Shown: positions 1 through 8,483 of the stretch, piece after piece | How positions within the stretch are numbered: position 1 is the first letter of the stretch | Layout of the letters: the number at the start of each line of letters is the position of its first letter | Assembly (NCBI RefSeq): GCF_018362775.1 | Contig: NZ_JAGYXY010000002.1 | Span: forward strand, 1 to 64,000 | Reading direction: 5' to 3' | Source of the DNA: Alistipes montrealensis | GTDB taxonomy: Bacteria; Bacteroidota; Bacteroidia; Bacteroidales; Rikenellaceae | Length of the DNA stretch: 64,000 nt | The notes under the pieces: model-generated | What the model saw: the letters and a program-made list of their open reading frames with translations, nothing else | Databases searched by the model: none | What the model was told of the DNA's origin: nothing | Translations under genes and position numbers: made by a program

Positions 1-48
<48 letters not shown>

Positions 49-202
49 ATAAAAAATAATGTATTGTTAGAGTCCTGACTATTCGTTTATCCTTTAAAAG
101 GAAATTGACAGATAAATACTACAATTTTACTCTCAAAATATTATCAGTAATTCAAAGAACCAATTTTAAAAAAGCTTCGCATTTTCATTGCGAAAGGGAT
201 TG

Positions 203-234
203 CAAAGATAGGTGTTATTTTTGAATCCGCCAAA
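203..234 (-). promoter_or_regulatory. rrn promoter P1 (proximal)
   Basis: The minus strand has TATCTTTG (203-210) as the -7 element and TTTG (231-234) as the -33 element, 20 bp apart, matching the Bacteroidota housekeeping consensus. It is the nearest of three tandem promoters to the 16S 5' end. Confidence 0.8.
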
Positions 235-289
235 TCTTTTTCAAGATTTTTTTTCGCAGTCTCTTGCGAGACATTTGCGAAAGGGACTG

Positions 290-321
290 CAAAGATAAGT
301 AATCTTTTTCGAACCTCCAAA
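290..321 (-). promoter_or_regulatory. rrn promoter P2
   Basis: TATCTTTG (290-297) and TTTG (318-321) on the minus strand, again 20 bp apart. The sequence around it is a diverged copy of P1 about 87 bp away: both -7 boxes are followed by a GCA(A/G)TCCCTTTCGCAA(A)TG-like stretch, so P1 and P2 probably arose by tandem duplication. Confidence 0.8.
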
Positions 322-436
322 AACTTTTTCAAGAACTTTGCATCTTATTGAAATTCAGACTACAAAACTGCCTCAAGCTCCTTTATTGTAAACCCTCGAC
401 TTATTTGTAAGAACCGGTATTTCTCAAACGCGGATG

Positions 437-467
437 CAAAGGTAGCGACATTTTTCGAACCTGCAAA
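437..467 (-). promoter_or_regulatory. rrn promoter P3 (distal)
   Basis: TACCTTTG (437-444) with TTTG (464-467) and a 19 bp spacer on the minus strand. No ORF with coding character was seen between 50 and 600; the stretch is AT-rich leader and promoter DNA. Confidence 0.7.
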
Positions 468-599
468 TATTTGCCCGTTTTTTTTTGAAAAATCTTTAAT
501 TTTATTCAAAAACAGTCCTTCCACCTATATATATTAATACCCACAAAAAACGACGGCTCCACCGGGAACCGCCGCAAGGCATATCGGAATGAAACCCGG

Positions 600-2657
600 T
601 CAGAGCCATCCGCCGTTGGCAGCCAGCCCGGCACGGGAGACGATCGCAAATTCACGCGTAAAATCCGTATCTCCGGCCCGGGCCCGAATCGTCAGCATCG
701 AAGTTCCCGGCTCGGGACAATTAAAAGCAATCTTCATCCCGTCGAAAGCCGCTGTCGAAGAATTCAATCCCAGACTGGACGCCGAGTCATATTCCGCGGA
801 GATCAGCGTCAACCGGCTTCGGTCCCCTCCGAAATAGCGAGCAAAATCCACGGTCACAGCCTCCCCGGTCTTCACATAGATCGCAGGAGTCCCCTTGATG
901 GCGAGCAGCAGTTTCAGCGCGTCGACACAACCGCCGCCCATCTTGTTCTTATAAACGGACAAGTCGGGAATCGTCATCGGGACATTATTCGCATTGAAAT
1001 AGTCTTTCGAGCCCGTAAAATAGTCGTCGATTCCATAAATGGAACTCAGCAGCAACGCCTTGAATTCGGCCGGGGTATACTGTTTACCGTTCTGCGCCGC
1101 ATAGGAAAGCCCCAGGGCGGCAATGCCGGAAACATGAGGGCAGGCCATCGAGGTTCCCTGCATAAAGCCGTAACCGCTTCTGGGTCCTCCCTGAAAGTTA
1201 ATTGCGTCATCACAAAGAATCGTACTTAAAATCATACCATACCCATCTTGGGGTCCAGATGTATAGATATCGCCTCCCGGAGCCGTAATATCCACCCACA
1301 AACCGTAATCGGAGTAATAGGCCGGCCGGAAACTCCAGTCCATCGCCCCTACGGCGATTACCGCATCGTAGGCCGCCGGGTATCTCCGGGCGTCGCCGTA
1401 AATGTCGCCGTCGTTGCCGGCTGCGAAAATCACAAGGCCGCCCCGCAGCGGGGAATTCGGATTTTTGGTTCCCGCACCACGGATAAACGTATCGATGGCA
1501 TCGCGTATAATACCGTAATTACTCTCCCACTCCTGCTCGAACTGCTCCGGCGTTATCTTCTCGCCGTTTACATTGGTGAGGCTGTACCCCCAACTGTTCT
1601 GGGCGATAATCGCACCGTTGGTCCAGGCGTATTCGAAAGCCTTGACAATCGGATTGCCTTTGTTGGCGCCGGAACTGTTGCCCATGATCTGGCACGACAT
1701 GATCCGCACGCCGCCGCTGTTGTTCCTGCCGCCGGCAATGCCGGCAATGCCGCGGCTGTTGTTGTTCACCGCGGCGATAATGCCCGCGACATGGGTTCCG
1801 TGATCAGCGTATTCCGGAGACTGAGCGTCACCGCCGACCGTCCTCCAGTCGAGTTCCGAACTATTGTCCCAGAAATTATAACCGTGCTCCTGCGAATTTT
1901 TCGGATTCGACCAGATATTCGCCTTCAGGTCGGGATGGGTCGTCTGCACGGGCTCGTCGATCACCGCCACAACGATATCCTCGCTGCCCGTGCAGAGCTG
2001 CCAGGCATCCAGCAGATTGATGTCCGCCCCGGCCTTCGGTTTGACAACGACATCCGGAAAGATGCTCCCTCCCGGATTATCGTAGTTCCACTGATACGGC
2101 AGCATCGGGTCGTTCATCGACTTCCCGGCCCGGGTTTCGCTGATCCGGGGCAACAGGTCGTCCGAAACCGGTATGGCAGGCCCCTCGCTCATCGGCCGGA
2201 TATACTTCGGATTGATCCCGTACTCCACGACCGCAACACCGGGCAGCGCCGCAAGACGCTCCCCGACCTCGGCCAGCCCGACTTCGTCCCCGAAGGAGAC
2301 GTTATACCAGCGGTTGATGCCCGTCTGTTCGTAAACATCCTCCCACTCGGGATTATAGGTGATAATGCGTTCGAACCGTCCGGCCCCGATTTCATGCAGG
2401 ATCGCATCGATATCGCCGACGCCCGAGCGGGTCACGGCGCCGTCCCGCGTAGCGGGCAACGACGCCTGCGCCGTCGCAACCGCCTGCGCCATCTCGGGCG
2501 ACAGTTTTACGGAAAGACTTCCCTGCAACGCCATGCCCGAAGTCGGGGAACCCAGAATCCGGGCCTTCTGTCCGCCATCGCCGCCGGAGGGAGCCGCAGG
2601 TTCTTTCGTACAGGCAAACGCCGTCAACAGGCCGCAGAGGAGTAACAATCGCTTCAT
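600..2657 (-). CDS. Secreted S8 (subtilisin-like) serine protease, lipoprotein
   Basis: A 685-residue protein beginning with a lipoprotein signal (hydrophobic run ending LTAFAC, Cys16), so probably anchored outside the cytoplasm. Residues about 90-160 look like an inhibitor or pro-peptide region. The S8 catalytic domain spans about 205-560. The triad is visible: Asp234 in VAVID, His286 in HGTHVAG and Ser503 in GTSMACPH, with the oxyanion Asn415 in AAGND. The Asp motif is unusual, reading VIDEPV where most subtilisins have VIDTGV. The C-terminal 100 residues resemble a beta-sandwich. It is divergent from lspA. A nutrient or host-protein protease role is inferred. Confidence 0.88.
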   Translation of the reverse strand: MKRLLLLCGLLTAFACTKEPAAPSGGDGGQKARILGSPTSGMALQGSLSVKLSPEMAQAVATAQASLPATRDGAVTRSGVGDIDAILHEIGAGRFERIITYNPEWEDVYEQTGINRWYNVSFGDEVGLAEVGERLAALPGVAVVEYGINPKYIRPMSEGPAIPVSDDLLPRISETRAGKSMNDPMLPYQWNYDNPGGSIFPDVVVKPKAGADINLLDAWQLCTGSEDIVVAVIDEPVQTTHPDLKANIWSNPKNSQEHGYNFWDNSSELDWRTVGGDAQSPEYADHGTHVAGIIAAVNNNSRGIAGIAGGRNNSGGVRIMSCQIMGNSSGANKGNPIVKAFEYAWTNGAIIAQNSWGYSLTNVNGEKITPEQFEQEWESNYGIIRDAIDTFIRGAGTKNPNSPLRGGLVIFAAGNDGDIYGDARRYPAAYDAVIAVGAMDWSFRPAYYSDYGLWVDITAPGGDIYTSGPQDGYGMILSTILCDDAINFQGGPRSGYGFMQGTSMACPHVSGIAALGLSYAAQNGKQYTPAEFKALLLSSIYGIDDYFTGSKDYFNANNVPMTIPDLSVYKNKMGGGCVDALKLLLAIKGTPAIYVKTGEAVTVDFARYFGGDRSRLTLISAEYDSASSLGLNSSTAAFDGMKIAFNCPEPGTSMLTIRARAGDTDFTREFAIVSRAGLAANGGWL

Positions 2658-2680
2658 AAATCATCAGACATTAGATTTTC

Positions 2681-2688
2681 CAAAGTTA
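2681..2688 (-). promoter_or_regulatory. Putative promoter -7 box of the S8 protease
   Basis: TAACTTTG on the minus strand lies 24 bp upstream of the protease ATG and matches TAnnTTTG. No clear TTTG element sits 19-21 bp further upstream. Confidence 0.4.
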
Positions 2689-2760
2689 TAATTTTTCCGT
2701 CAAAGTACGCCGGTCCGAAGGGAAAATCGCTCCATACCCCTGAAAAAGAAGATTTTTTAC

Positions 2761-2768
2761 TATTTTTG
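2761..2768 (+). promoter_or_regulatory. lspA promoter -7 box
   Basis: TATTTTTG matches TAnnTTTG and lies 21 bp upstream of the lspA ATG. A TTG codon at 2766 overlaps this box and would extend lspA by eight codons, but it could not be transcribed from here, which favours the ATG at 2790. Confidence 0.55.
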
Positions 2769-2789
2769 CAACGAAATACCACTCCGATT

Positions 2790-3404
2790 ATGAATTTCAA
2801 GAAAATATCGCTGCTGATCGTGCTGCTGCTCATCGCAGACCAGGTGCTCAAAATCTGGATCAAGACCCACATGCACCTCGACGAGTCGATCATCGTCTTT
2901 CCCGACTGGTTCCAATTGCGGTTCATCGAGAACAACGGCGCGGCCTTCGGCATGCACATCGCCTCGCGCGGAGGATTCGACTGGGGCAAACTGCTGCTGG
3001 GCATCTTCCGGATCGTCATGGTCGGATTCATCGGCTGGCTGATGTACCATCTCTGCACCAAACGCAAGGATACGCCCAAAGGTGTGATCGTGGGCCTCGC
3101 GCTGATCTTCGCCGGCGCCATGGGCAACATCCTCGACAGCGCATTCTACGGACTGATCTTCTCCGAATCGACCCCCTATACGGTGGCGCATTTCGGGGGA
3201 CACTATGCCGGATTCATGATGGGCAAGGTCGTCGACATGTTCTATTTCCCGCTGTTTCAATGGAACGGCGTCCCCCGCCTGCTGCGGTTCCTGGTCGACA
3301 GCAACAACTATTTCTTCGGCGCGATTTTCAACCTGGCCGACGCTTATATTTCGGTTGCCGTAGTCTATCTGCTTCTGTTTCAGTACAAATTCTTCAGCAA
3401 GTAG
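2790..3404 (+). CDS. lspA: Lipoprotein signal peptidase (signal peptidase II)
   Basis: A 204-residue membrane protein beginning MNFKKISLL. Signal peptidase II cleaves prolipoproteins ahead of the lipidated Cys in the inner membrane. The N-terminal helix ends in IADQVLK, the FIENNGAAFGM motif follows, and the two catalytic-Asp motifs are present: GNILDSAFYG in the middle and NLADAYISV near the end. It is somewhat longer than the E. coli enzyme because of an insert between the two catalytic motifs, as usual in Bacteroidota. It stands alone between the protease and a tRNA. The many lipoproteins in this window are its expected substrates. Confidence 0.95.
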   Translation: MNFKKISLLIVLLLIADQVLKIWIKTHMHLDESIIVFPDWFQLRFIENNGAAFGMHIASRGGFDWGKLLLGIFRIVMVGFIGWLMYHLCTKRKDTPKGVIVGLALIFAGAMGNILDSAFYGLIFSESTPYTVAHFGGHYAGFMMGKVVDMFYFPLFQWNGVPRLLRFLVDSNNYFFGAIFNLADAYISVAVVYLLLFQYKFFSK

Positions 3405-3423
3405 TTTTTTTTCGAAAAAAGAG

Positions 3424-3453
3424 TTGGCGATTCAGAAAAAAGTATTACTTTTG
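3424..3453 (+). promoter_or_regulatory. Promoter of tRNA-Leu(CAG)
   Basis: TTG (3424-3426) and TACTTTTG (3446-3453) are separated by 19 bp, about 20 bp before the tRNA. Confidence 0.6.
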
Positions 3454-3473
3454 CACACCACAATTCCAGAAAT

Positions 3474-3555
3474 GCCCAGGTGGCGGAATAGGTAGACGCG
3501 CACGTTTCAGGTGCGTGTGCCGCAAGGCGTGCAGGTTCGATTCCTGTCCTGGGCA
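3474..3555 (+). tRNA. tRNA-Leu (anticodon CAG)
   Basis: The acceptor stem GCCCAGG/CCTGGGC closes an 82-nt cloverleaf with discriminator A. The anticodon loop reads TTCAGGT with CAG as the anticodon, there is a long variable arm as in class II tRNAs, and the T-arm contains GGTTCGATTCC. CCA is not encoded. Confidence 0.95.
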
Positions 3556-3561
3556 CTGGTT

Positions 3562-3600
3562 AAGCCTCGTAATCATACGATTACGAGGCTTATATTTTTA
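3562..3600 (+). terminator. Terminator of tRNA-Leu
   Basis: A 13-bp stem (AAGCCTCGTAATC with GATTACGAGGCTT) with a 4-nt loop, followed by ATATTTTTA. Confidence 0.8.
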
Positions 3601-3670
3601 TTCTCCGCACCTCGTTAAATCCCGCTTTCATCGCATATGCCCTAAACGAGGATGCAAATATGGTCATGCA

Positions 3671-3710
3671 ACCCAAGACGGGCGAGGTGTACACCTCGCC
3701 CGTCTTGGGT
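3671..3710. repeat. Perfect 40-bp palindrome, probable terminator of the sulfatase at 3733-5136
   Basis: The half-site ACCCAAGACGGGCGAGGTGT is followed at once by its exact reverse complement, centred on GTAC. It lies 23 bp beyond the stop codon of the minus-strand sulfatase. There is no T tract on either side, so if it terminates transcription it does so without the usual U run. RNA folding needs a small loop around the GTAC centre. Confidence 0.6.
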
Positions 3711-3732
3711 TCCCGGCAACGCCGATTCAATC

Positions 3733-5136
3733 TCAGGGTTTGGTTACACGCCACTCGCGGGGAGCCTTGAAACCCTCTTTGCCCTGACCGTAGGGCAGTT
3801 CCGGATGAGCCGGACGGATCGTGTCGTAGCGGATGATATAATTGCGCAGGCGTTCTGCCTCGGCCGCATGGTCCGCAATCTTATTCTGCCGTTCATAGGC
3901 GTCTTCGGGATAATAGACCAGGAAGTCCTCCCTGAGATTCATCGGCCTGCTGCCCTCTTTGAGGATCAGCTTGTAGTCGCCGCTGACCGCCGCGCCGCAG
4001 CCGAGGTACAGATCGCGGGAGAACGAAGGAACCTTGCCCGTAAGCACCGGAAGCAGGTTCACGCCGTCGTACGGACGCGGAGGGTTCCCCGCGCCGACCA
4101 GCGCGGCGATCGTAGGCGTCATGTCGACGAACGCCGCAAGCTGCTCCGAACGGACGCCTTCCACAAAATGCCCCTTCCAATAAAGAACGGCCGGAACACG
4201 GACGCCGCCGTCCCACTCGCGTCCCTTATGGCCGCGCAGCGGGGCACAACTCGACCCGCCGGGCAGGTTCGGGATTCCGCCGTTATCGCTCATGAAGAGT
4301 ACCAGCGTGTTTTCCAACGCTCCGCTCTTCTCCAATTTTTCGAGGATACGGCCGACTCCTTTGTCCATCCGGGTCACCATGGCACGATAAGTATACGCCT
4401 CCTTTTCGCGGGGCTTCAGCGCGGCGAACTTCTCCGGCGAAATATGTTCGGCAATCTCGTCTTCGGGAGCCTGGAAAGGCGTATGGGGCGCATTGAAGGC
4501 CACGTAGAGAAAGAACGGCCCTTCGGGGGCGTACTCCCCGATACAGCGCACCGCCTCATCGGCGATCAGATCGGTCGAATAGCCCTTGTCGTAACTCGAC
4601 TCCCAGTCGTCGTGCCAGTCCAGTTCGCCTTCGCGTTCGTGGGTGAAATAGTCGAGGGCCCCGTTCAGGAAGCCGTAGAAACGGTTGAATCCGCGGTTGA
4701 GCGGATGGTAAGCGAGCCGGCCATGGCCGAGATGCCACTTGCCGACGATCGCACGGTGTTCGTAACCGTTGGCGGCCAGCATGTCGGCCAGCGTCTGCTC
4801 TTCGGGATCGAGCCCGTAGTCGCGCCAGGGCGGAATTACGGTCCGCCGGATGCCGAAACGACTGGGATAACGCCCCGTCATAAGCCCCGCACGGGTCGGC
4901 GAACTGACCGGAGCGGTATAAAAACGGTTCATTTCGATGCCCTTGGCGGCCAGCGCATCGATATTGGGCGTAGGGATGACGCTTCCGTGATAACTCACGT
5001 CGCCCCAGCCCAGGTCGTCGGCTACGATGAACAGGATGTTGGGGCGTTCGCCGTTTCCGGCGGCCGCAGCCGGAAGTGCGGCGGCAAGACAGGCGCCTGT
5101 TCCGAGCAGGCTTCGGCAAAGCAGGTTTCGATTCAT
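3733..5136 (-). CDS. Secreted S-type sulfatase (alkaline-phosphatase superfamily)
   Basis: A 467-residue enzyme with a signal peptide ending near LPAAAA. It opens with the metal-binding RPNILFIVADD segment (Asp40, Asp41). The maturation motif S-x-P-x-R reads SSPTR, with Ser78 expected to become formylglycine through an anaerobic sulfatase-maturating enzyme not found in this window. Further conserved blocks are GKWHLGH, HTPFQAP and FMSDNGG with the second metal-site Asp-Asn. The protein should hydrolyse sulfate esters on a glycan in the periplasm; the exact linkage cannot be read. It is divergent from a second sulfatase cluster starting at 5551. Confidence 0.92.
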   Translation of the reverse strand: MNRNLLCRSLLGTGACLAAALPAAAAGNGERPNILFIVADDLGWGDVSYHGSVIPTPNIDALAAKGIEMNRFYTAPVSSPTRAGLMTGRYPSRFGIRRTVIPPWRDYGLDPEEQTLADMLAANGYEHRAIVGKWHLGHGRLAYHPLNRGFNRFYGFLNGALDYFTHEREGELDWHDDWESSYDKGYSTDLIADEAVRCIGEYAPEGPFFLYVAFNAPHTPFQAPEDEIAEHISPEKFAALKPREKEAYTYRAMVTRMDKGVGRILEKLEKSGALENTLVLFMSDNGGIPNLPGGSSCAPLRGHKGREWDGGVRVPAVLYWKGHFVEGVRSEQLAAFVDMTPTIAALVGAGNPPRPYDGVNLLPVLTGKVPSFSRDLYLGCGAAVSGDYKLILKEGSRPMNLREDFLVYYPEDAYERQNKIADHAAEAERLRNYIIRYDTIRPAHPELPYGQGKEGFKAPREWRVTKP

Positions 5137-5419
5137 TGTCGGTTTTGGATTTAGTTACCGCTAAGGTATTCATTCCCGCGGGGAAACGAGGCCGTTTTTC
5201 GGCCAAAAAGTGTCGATATTTCGGCAAACGGCCTCCCGTCCCCTCGAAACCCGCCCCGGCCGGGATACCTGAACTCCGGCAATCCCTCCGGCAAGGTCCC
5301 GGTTTATGCCCTTCGGATGTATTTTGAACATTCCGTCGCCTTTTTTTGGCCAATTTTTTAAGTTCCGGGACCTATATAATAACTATCTTGCAATCGGAAA
5401 TCAACCGAAAAACCCGCTT

Positions 5420-5554
5420 ATGAAAAAACCGATCCTCCTTGTCCCCGGCGCCGCGGCATGCGCTGTCCCCGCAACAGCGCAGCAACGTAAAACCGCGGTC
5501 CGGAGGCTCCGGCAACTGAAACGACATGCAACCCTACAAAACACCAAACCATGA
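5420..5554 (+). CDS. Small ORF translationally coupled to a sulfatase (leader peptide or decayed gene)
   Basis: A 44-codon ORF beginning MKKPILLVPGAAACAV and followed by a Gln/Arg/Lys-rich tail. The first 22 residues look like a signal peptide with an ATAQQ cleavage region, much like the ATAQ of the next gene. Its TGA overlaps the sulfatase ATG in the arrangement ATGA, so ribosomes finishing here could start the sulfatase. It may be a real leader peptide, or the remnant of a duplicated sulfatase N-terminus whose body has been lost. No family is recognised. Confidence 0.4.
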   Translation: MKKPILLVPGAAACAVPATAQQRKTAVRRLRQLKRHATLQNTKP

Positions 5555-6942
5555 ATAACCGCACCATCCTCACCGGACTGCTGGGCGTCGGAACCGTCGC
5601 CTCGGCCACAGCCCAGGCTCCCGCAAAAGCCAAAGCGCAAGCGCCGCACGCCCGTCCCAACATCGTGATCATCTACACCGACGACATGGGTATCGGCGAT
5701 CTCTCGTGCACCAACACGGGCTGGGTCGAAACGCCCGCCATCGACCGCCTGGCATCGCAGGGCCTCGTGCTGAACAGCTACTACTCCTCCGCCCCGGTCA
5801 GCTCGCCCTCGCGCGTAGGACTCACGACGGGCATGTTCCCCATGGAGTGGGGCATCAACACCTACCTCCAGACCCGCAAGGGCAACGCCGCGTGCGAGCA
5901 GGCCGACTTTCTCGCCGCCGACGCTCCTTCGATGGCCCGCATCCTCCACGACGCAGGCTACGCTACCGGACACTTCGGCAAATGGCACATGGGCGGCGGC
6001 CGCGACGTGAAAAACGCCCCGCAAATCACCGCATTCGGCTTCGACGAATACTGTTCGACGTGGGAAAGCCCCGATCCGGCTCCCGAACTGACCGCCACGA
6101 ACTGGATATGGAGCGACAAGGACGACGTGAAACGCTGGAACCGCACGGGCTACTTCGTCGACAAGACGCTCGACTTCATGGTGCGCCACAAAGACAAGCC
6201 CTGCTTCGTCAACCTCTGGCCCGACGACATGCACACGCCGTGGGTTCCCGACGAAGAGTCTCAGCACAAACAGAAGGACTGGAACTCGCAGCCCAACTTC
6301 ACGGAGGTGCTCGCCGAGTACGACCGCCAGATCGGGCGGTTCCTCGCGCAGCTCGACCAACTGGGACTGAGCGACAACACCATCGTCATTTTCACCTCGG
6401 ACAACGGTCCGGCGCCGAGTTTCCGCCAGTTGCGCACGAACGGCATGCGCGGCGTCAAGAACAGCCTCTACGAAGGCGGCATCCGCATGCCCTTCATCAT
6501 CCGCTGGCCGGGCGTTATCCAGGCCGGGAAGGTCGACGACAAAAGCGTCGTCTGCGCCGTCGACCTGCTGCCGTCGCTCTGCAAGATCGCCAAGGCCCGG
6601 CTGCCGAAAGGTTACCGTTCGAGCGGCGAGGACATGAGCAAAACCCTGCTGGGCGCGCCCTCCACCCGCAAAGGCGACCTGATGTGGGATTTCGGACGTA
6701 ACGAAGCCTTCATGTTCCCCCGCGACAAATACCACCGCAGCCCCTCGCTGGCGATCCGGCGCGGCGACTGGAAACTGCTCGTCAACCCCGACGGTTCGAA
6801 CGCAGAGCTCTACAACATCGCCGAGGACATCGACGAAACGAAAAACCTCGCAGAGACGAACCCCGCGCTTGTCCGCGACCTTTCGAAGACCGTGCTGGCC
6901 TGGTGGGAGCGCCGTCCCCGCATCGGCGGCGGACAGCAATAA
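5551..6942 (+). CDS. Secreted S-type sulfatase
   Basis: A 463-residue sulfatase with a signal peptide ending near SATAQ. RPNIVIIYTDD provides the first metal ligands. The maturation motif is SSPSR with Ser84 as the predicted formylglycine. GKWHMGGGR, HTPWVPD and FTSDNGPAPS follow, and the C-terminal segment contains GDWKLLVNPDG and ELYNIAEDIDE, typical of arylsulfatase A-like enzymes. It is the first full-length gene of a plus-strand series with another sulfatase (32 bp downstream) and an aldose epimerase. Substrate specificity is not predictable by eye. Confidence 0.92.
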   Translation: MNNRTILTGLLGVGTVASATAQAPAKAKAQAPHARPNIVIIYTDDMGIGDLSCTNTGWVETPAIDRLASQGLVLNSYYSSAPVSSPSRVGLTTGMFPMEWGINTYLQTRKGNAACEQADFLAADAPSMARILHDAGYATGHFGKWHMGGGRDVKNAPQITAFGFDEYCSTWESPDPAPELTATNWIWSDKDDVKRWNRTGYFVDKTLDFMVRHKDKPCFVNLWPDDMHTPWVPDEESQHKQKDWNSQPNFTEVLAEYDRQIGRFLAQLDQLGLSDNTIVIFTSDNGPAPSFRQLRTNGMRGVKNSLYEGGIRMPFIIRWPGVIQAGKVDDKSVVCAVDLLPSLCKIAKARLPKGYRSSGEDMSKTLLGAPSTRKGDLMWDFGRNEAFMFPRDKYHRSPSLAIRRGDWKLLVNPDGSNAELYNIAEDIDETKNLAETNPALVRDLSKTVLAWWERRPRIGGGQQ

Positions 6943-6974
6943 CCCTCCGCGCGACCGACCCGAAACCGCACAGT

Positions 6975-8453
6975 ATGAAAACCAAAACGATCCCTACCGG
7001 AAAAATCGGACTCGGAGCCTCGCTGGCCCTGCTCTCCGGCGGCGCCGCACAAGCCGCGAAACCCGCGGCCAAACAAAGCCCGAAGCGCCCCAACATCGTG
7101 CTCGTCATCGCCGACGACTGCCGCCATTACGACCTGGGGTGCTACGGAAGCCCCGACGCCATCACGCCCAACATCGACCGGCTGGCCTCGCAGGGCGTTC
7201 GTTTCGAGCGGTTCTTCCAGGCGACGGCCATGAGCTCCCCGACACGCCACTGCCTGCTCACGGGGCTTTATCCCGTCCGCTCGGGCGCCTACCCCAACCA
7301 TACGCGGCTCGACGACGGCGTCCGGACGCTGCCCGCATACCTCAAGCAGGCCGGCTACCGCGTCGCCCTGCAGGGCAAACGGCATATCGCGCCGATCGAG
7401 GCCTTCCCGTTCGAGTATCTCTCGGAAGAGTCGCTGCGCAGCGTACATCCCGAAAAGATCGAACCGTTCCTGGCCGACGTTGCCCGAACGGGCGAACCGT
7501 TCTTCCTCTACGTCGCCTCGACCGAGCCCCACGACCCGTGGACGCTCGGCGACCAGAGCCTCTGGAACCCCGACGAACTGACCCTGCCCTCCAACCTCGT
7601 CGATACCCCCTCGACGCGCAAGCAGTTCCGCAACTACCTCGCAGAGATCAACGTGCTGGACAACCAGGTCGGGGCGGTCGATTCGCTGCTCCACAAATAC
7701 GGGCTCGACGAAAACACCGTCTTCATCTTTACCAGCGAACAGGGCTATTCGTTCCCGTTCGCCAAGTGGACCTGCTACGACGAAGGTCTGCAAACGGGCT
7801 TCGTCATCCGCTGGCCGGGGGTCGTCAAGCCCGGCACGACGACCGACGCCATGTGCGAATACGTCGACGTGACCCCGACAATAGTCGACATCGCGGGCGG
7901 AAAAGTCCCCGAAGGGCTCGACGGCCGCAGTTTCCTGCCCGTCGTCAAAGGGAAAGCCAAGGATTTCAAACAGGAGGTCTACGCCATCCAGACCAGCCGC
8001 GGCATCCACGCCGGACCGGAATATTACGGCATCCGCTCGGTGCGCAACGACCGCTTCGCCTACATCCTGAACCTCACGCCCGAAGCGGCGTTCAAATGTA
8101 TGTCCACACACCCCAAACGGAACTGGTGGGTTTCATGGAAGGAGAAGGCCTCGACCGACGAATTCGCCCGCCGGCAAGTCGAGCGCTACCAGCATCGCCC
8201 CGGCGAAGAGCTTTACGACATCGTAAGCGACCCGTTCCAGACCCGCAACCTGGCCGACGACCCGCAATATGCCGGGGAGAAAGCCGCGCTGCGCGCCAAG
8301 CTGCTCCGGTGGATGGAGCGCCAGGGCGACCGGGGGCAGCAGACGGAGATGGAGGCCAAGGAACACATGTTCCACAAGGAAGTAGCGACCGCACCCGGGC
8401 CCAAAAAGAAAAATCCCGGAAAAACAAGGCCGCAAAACTCCCGGAATGATTAA
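6975..8453 (+). CDS. Secreted S-type sulfatase
   Basis: The ATG at 6975 gives a 492-residue protein with a clear signal peptide (MKTKTIPTGKIGLG, then an Ala/Gly-rich core ending AAQAA). An upstream ATG at 6903 would lie inside the preceding sulfatase gene and is rejected. RPNIVLVIADDCR carries the metal ligands and SSPTR the maturation motif, with Ser87 as predicted formylglycine. It has no GKWH motif: the equivalent reads QGKRHIAP, so it belongs to a different subfamily from its neighbours. FTSEQGYS replaces the usual TSDNG. The last 30 residues are rich in Lys, Pro and Gly and may be disordered. Confidence 0.88.
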   Translation: MKTKTIPTGKIGLGASLALLSGGAAQAAKPAAKQSPKRPNIVLVIADDCRHYDLGCYGSPDAITPNIDRLASQGVRFERFFQATAMSSPTRHCLLTGLYPVRSGAYPNHTRLDDGVRTLPAYLKQAGYRVALQGKRHIAPIEAFPFEYLSEESLRSVHPEKIEPFLADVARTGEPFFLYVASTEPHDPWTLGDQSLWNPDELTLPSNLVDTPSTRKQFRNYLAEINVLDNQVGAVDSLLHKYGLDENTVFIFTSEQGYSFPFAKWTCYDEGLQTGFVIRWPGVVKPGTTTDAMCEYVDVTPTIVDIAGGKVPEGLDGRSFLPVVKGKAKDFKQEVYAIQTSRGIHAGPEYYGIRSVRNDRFAYILNLTPEAAFKCMSTHPKRNWWVSWKEKASTDEFARRQVERYQHRPGEELYDIVSDPFQTRNLADDPQYAGEKAALRAKLLRWMERQGDRGQQTEMEAKEHMFHKEVATAPGPKKKNPGKTRPQNSRND

Positions 8454-8459
8454 CTTTGC
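8452..8459 (+). promoter_or_regulatory. Putative promoter of the aldose 1-epimerase gene
   Basis: TAACTTTG fits TAnnTTTG, lies 24 bp upstream of the ATG and overlaps the preceding sulfatase stop codon. No good -33 element is visible, so the gene may also be read from upstream. Confidence 0.45.
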
Positions 8460-8483
8460 ATGCAAGAACCCAAAAACACATCC

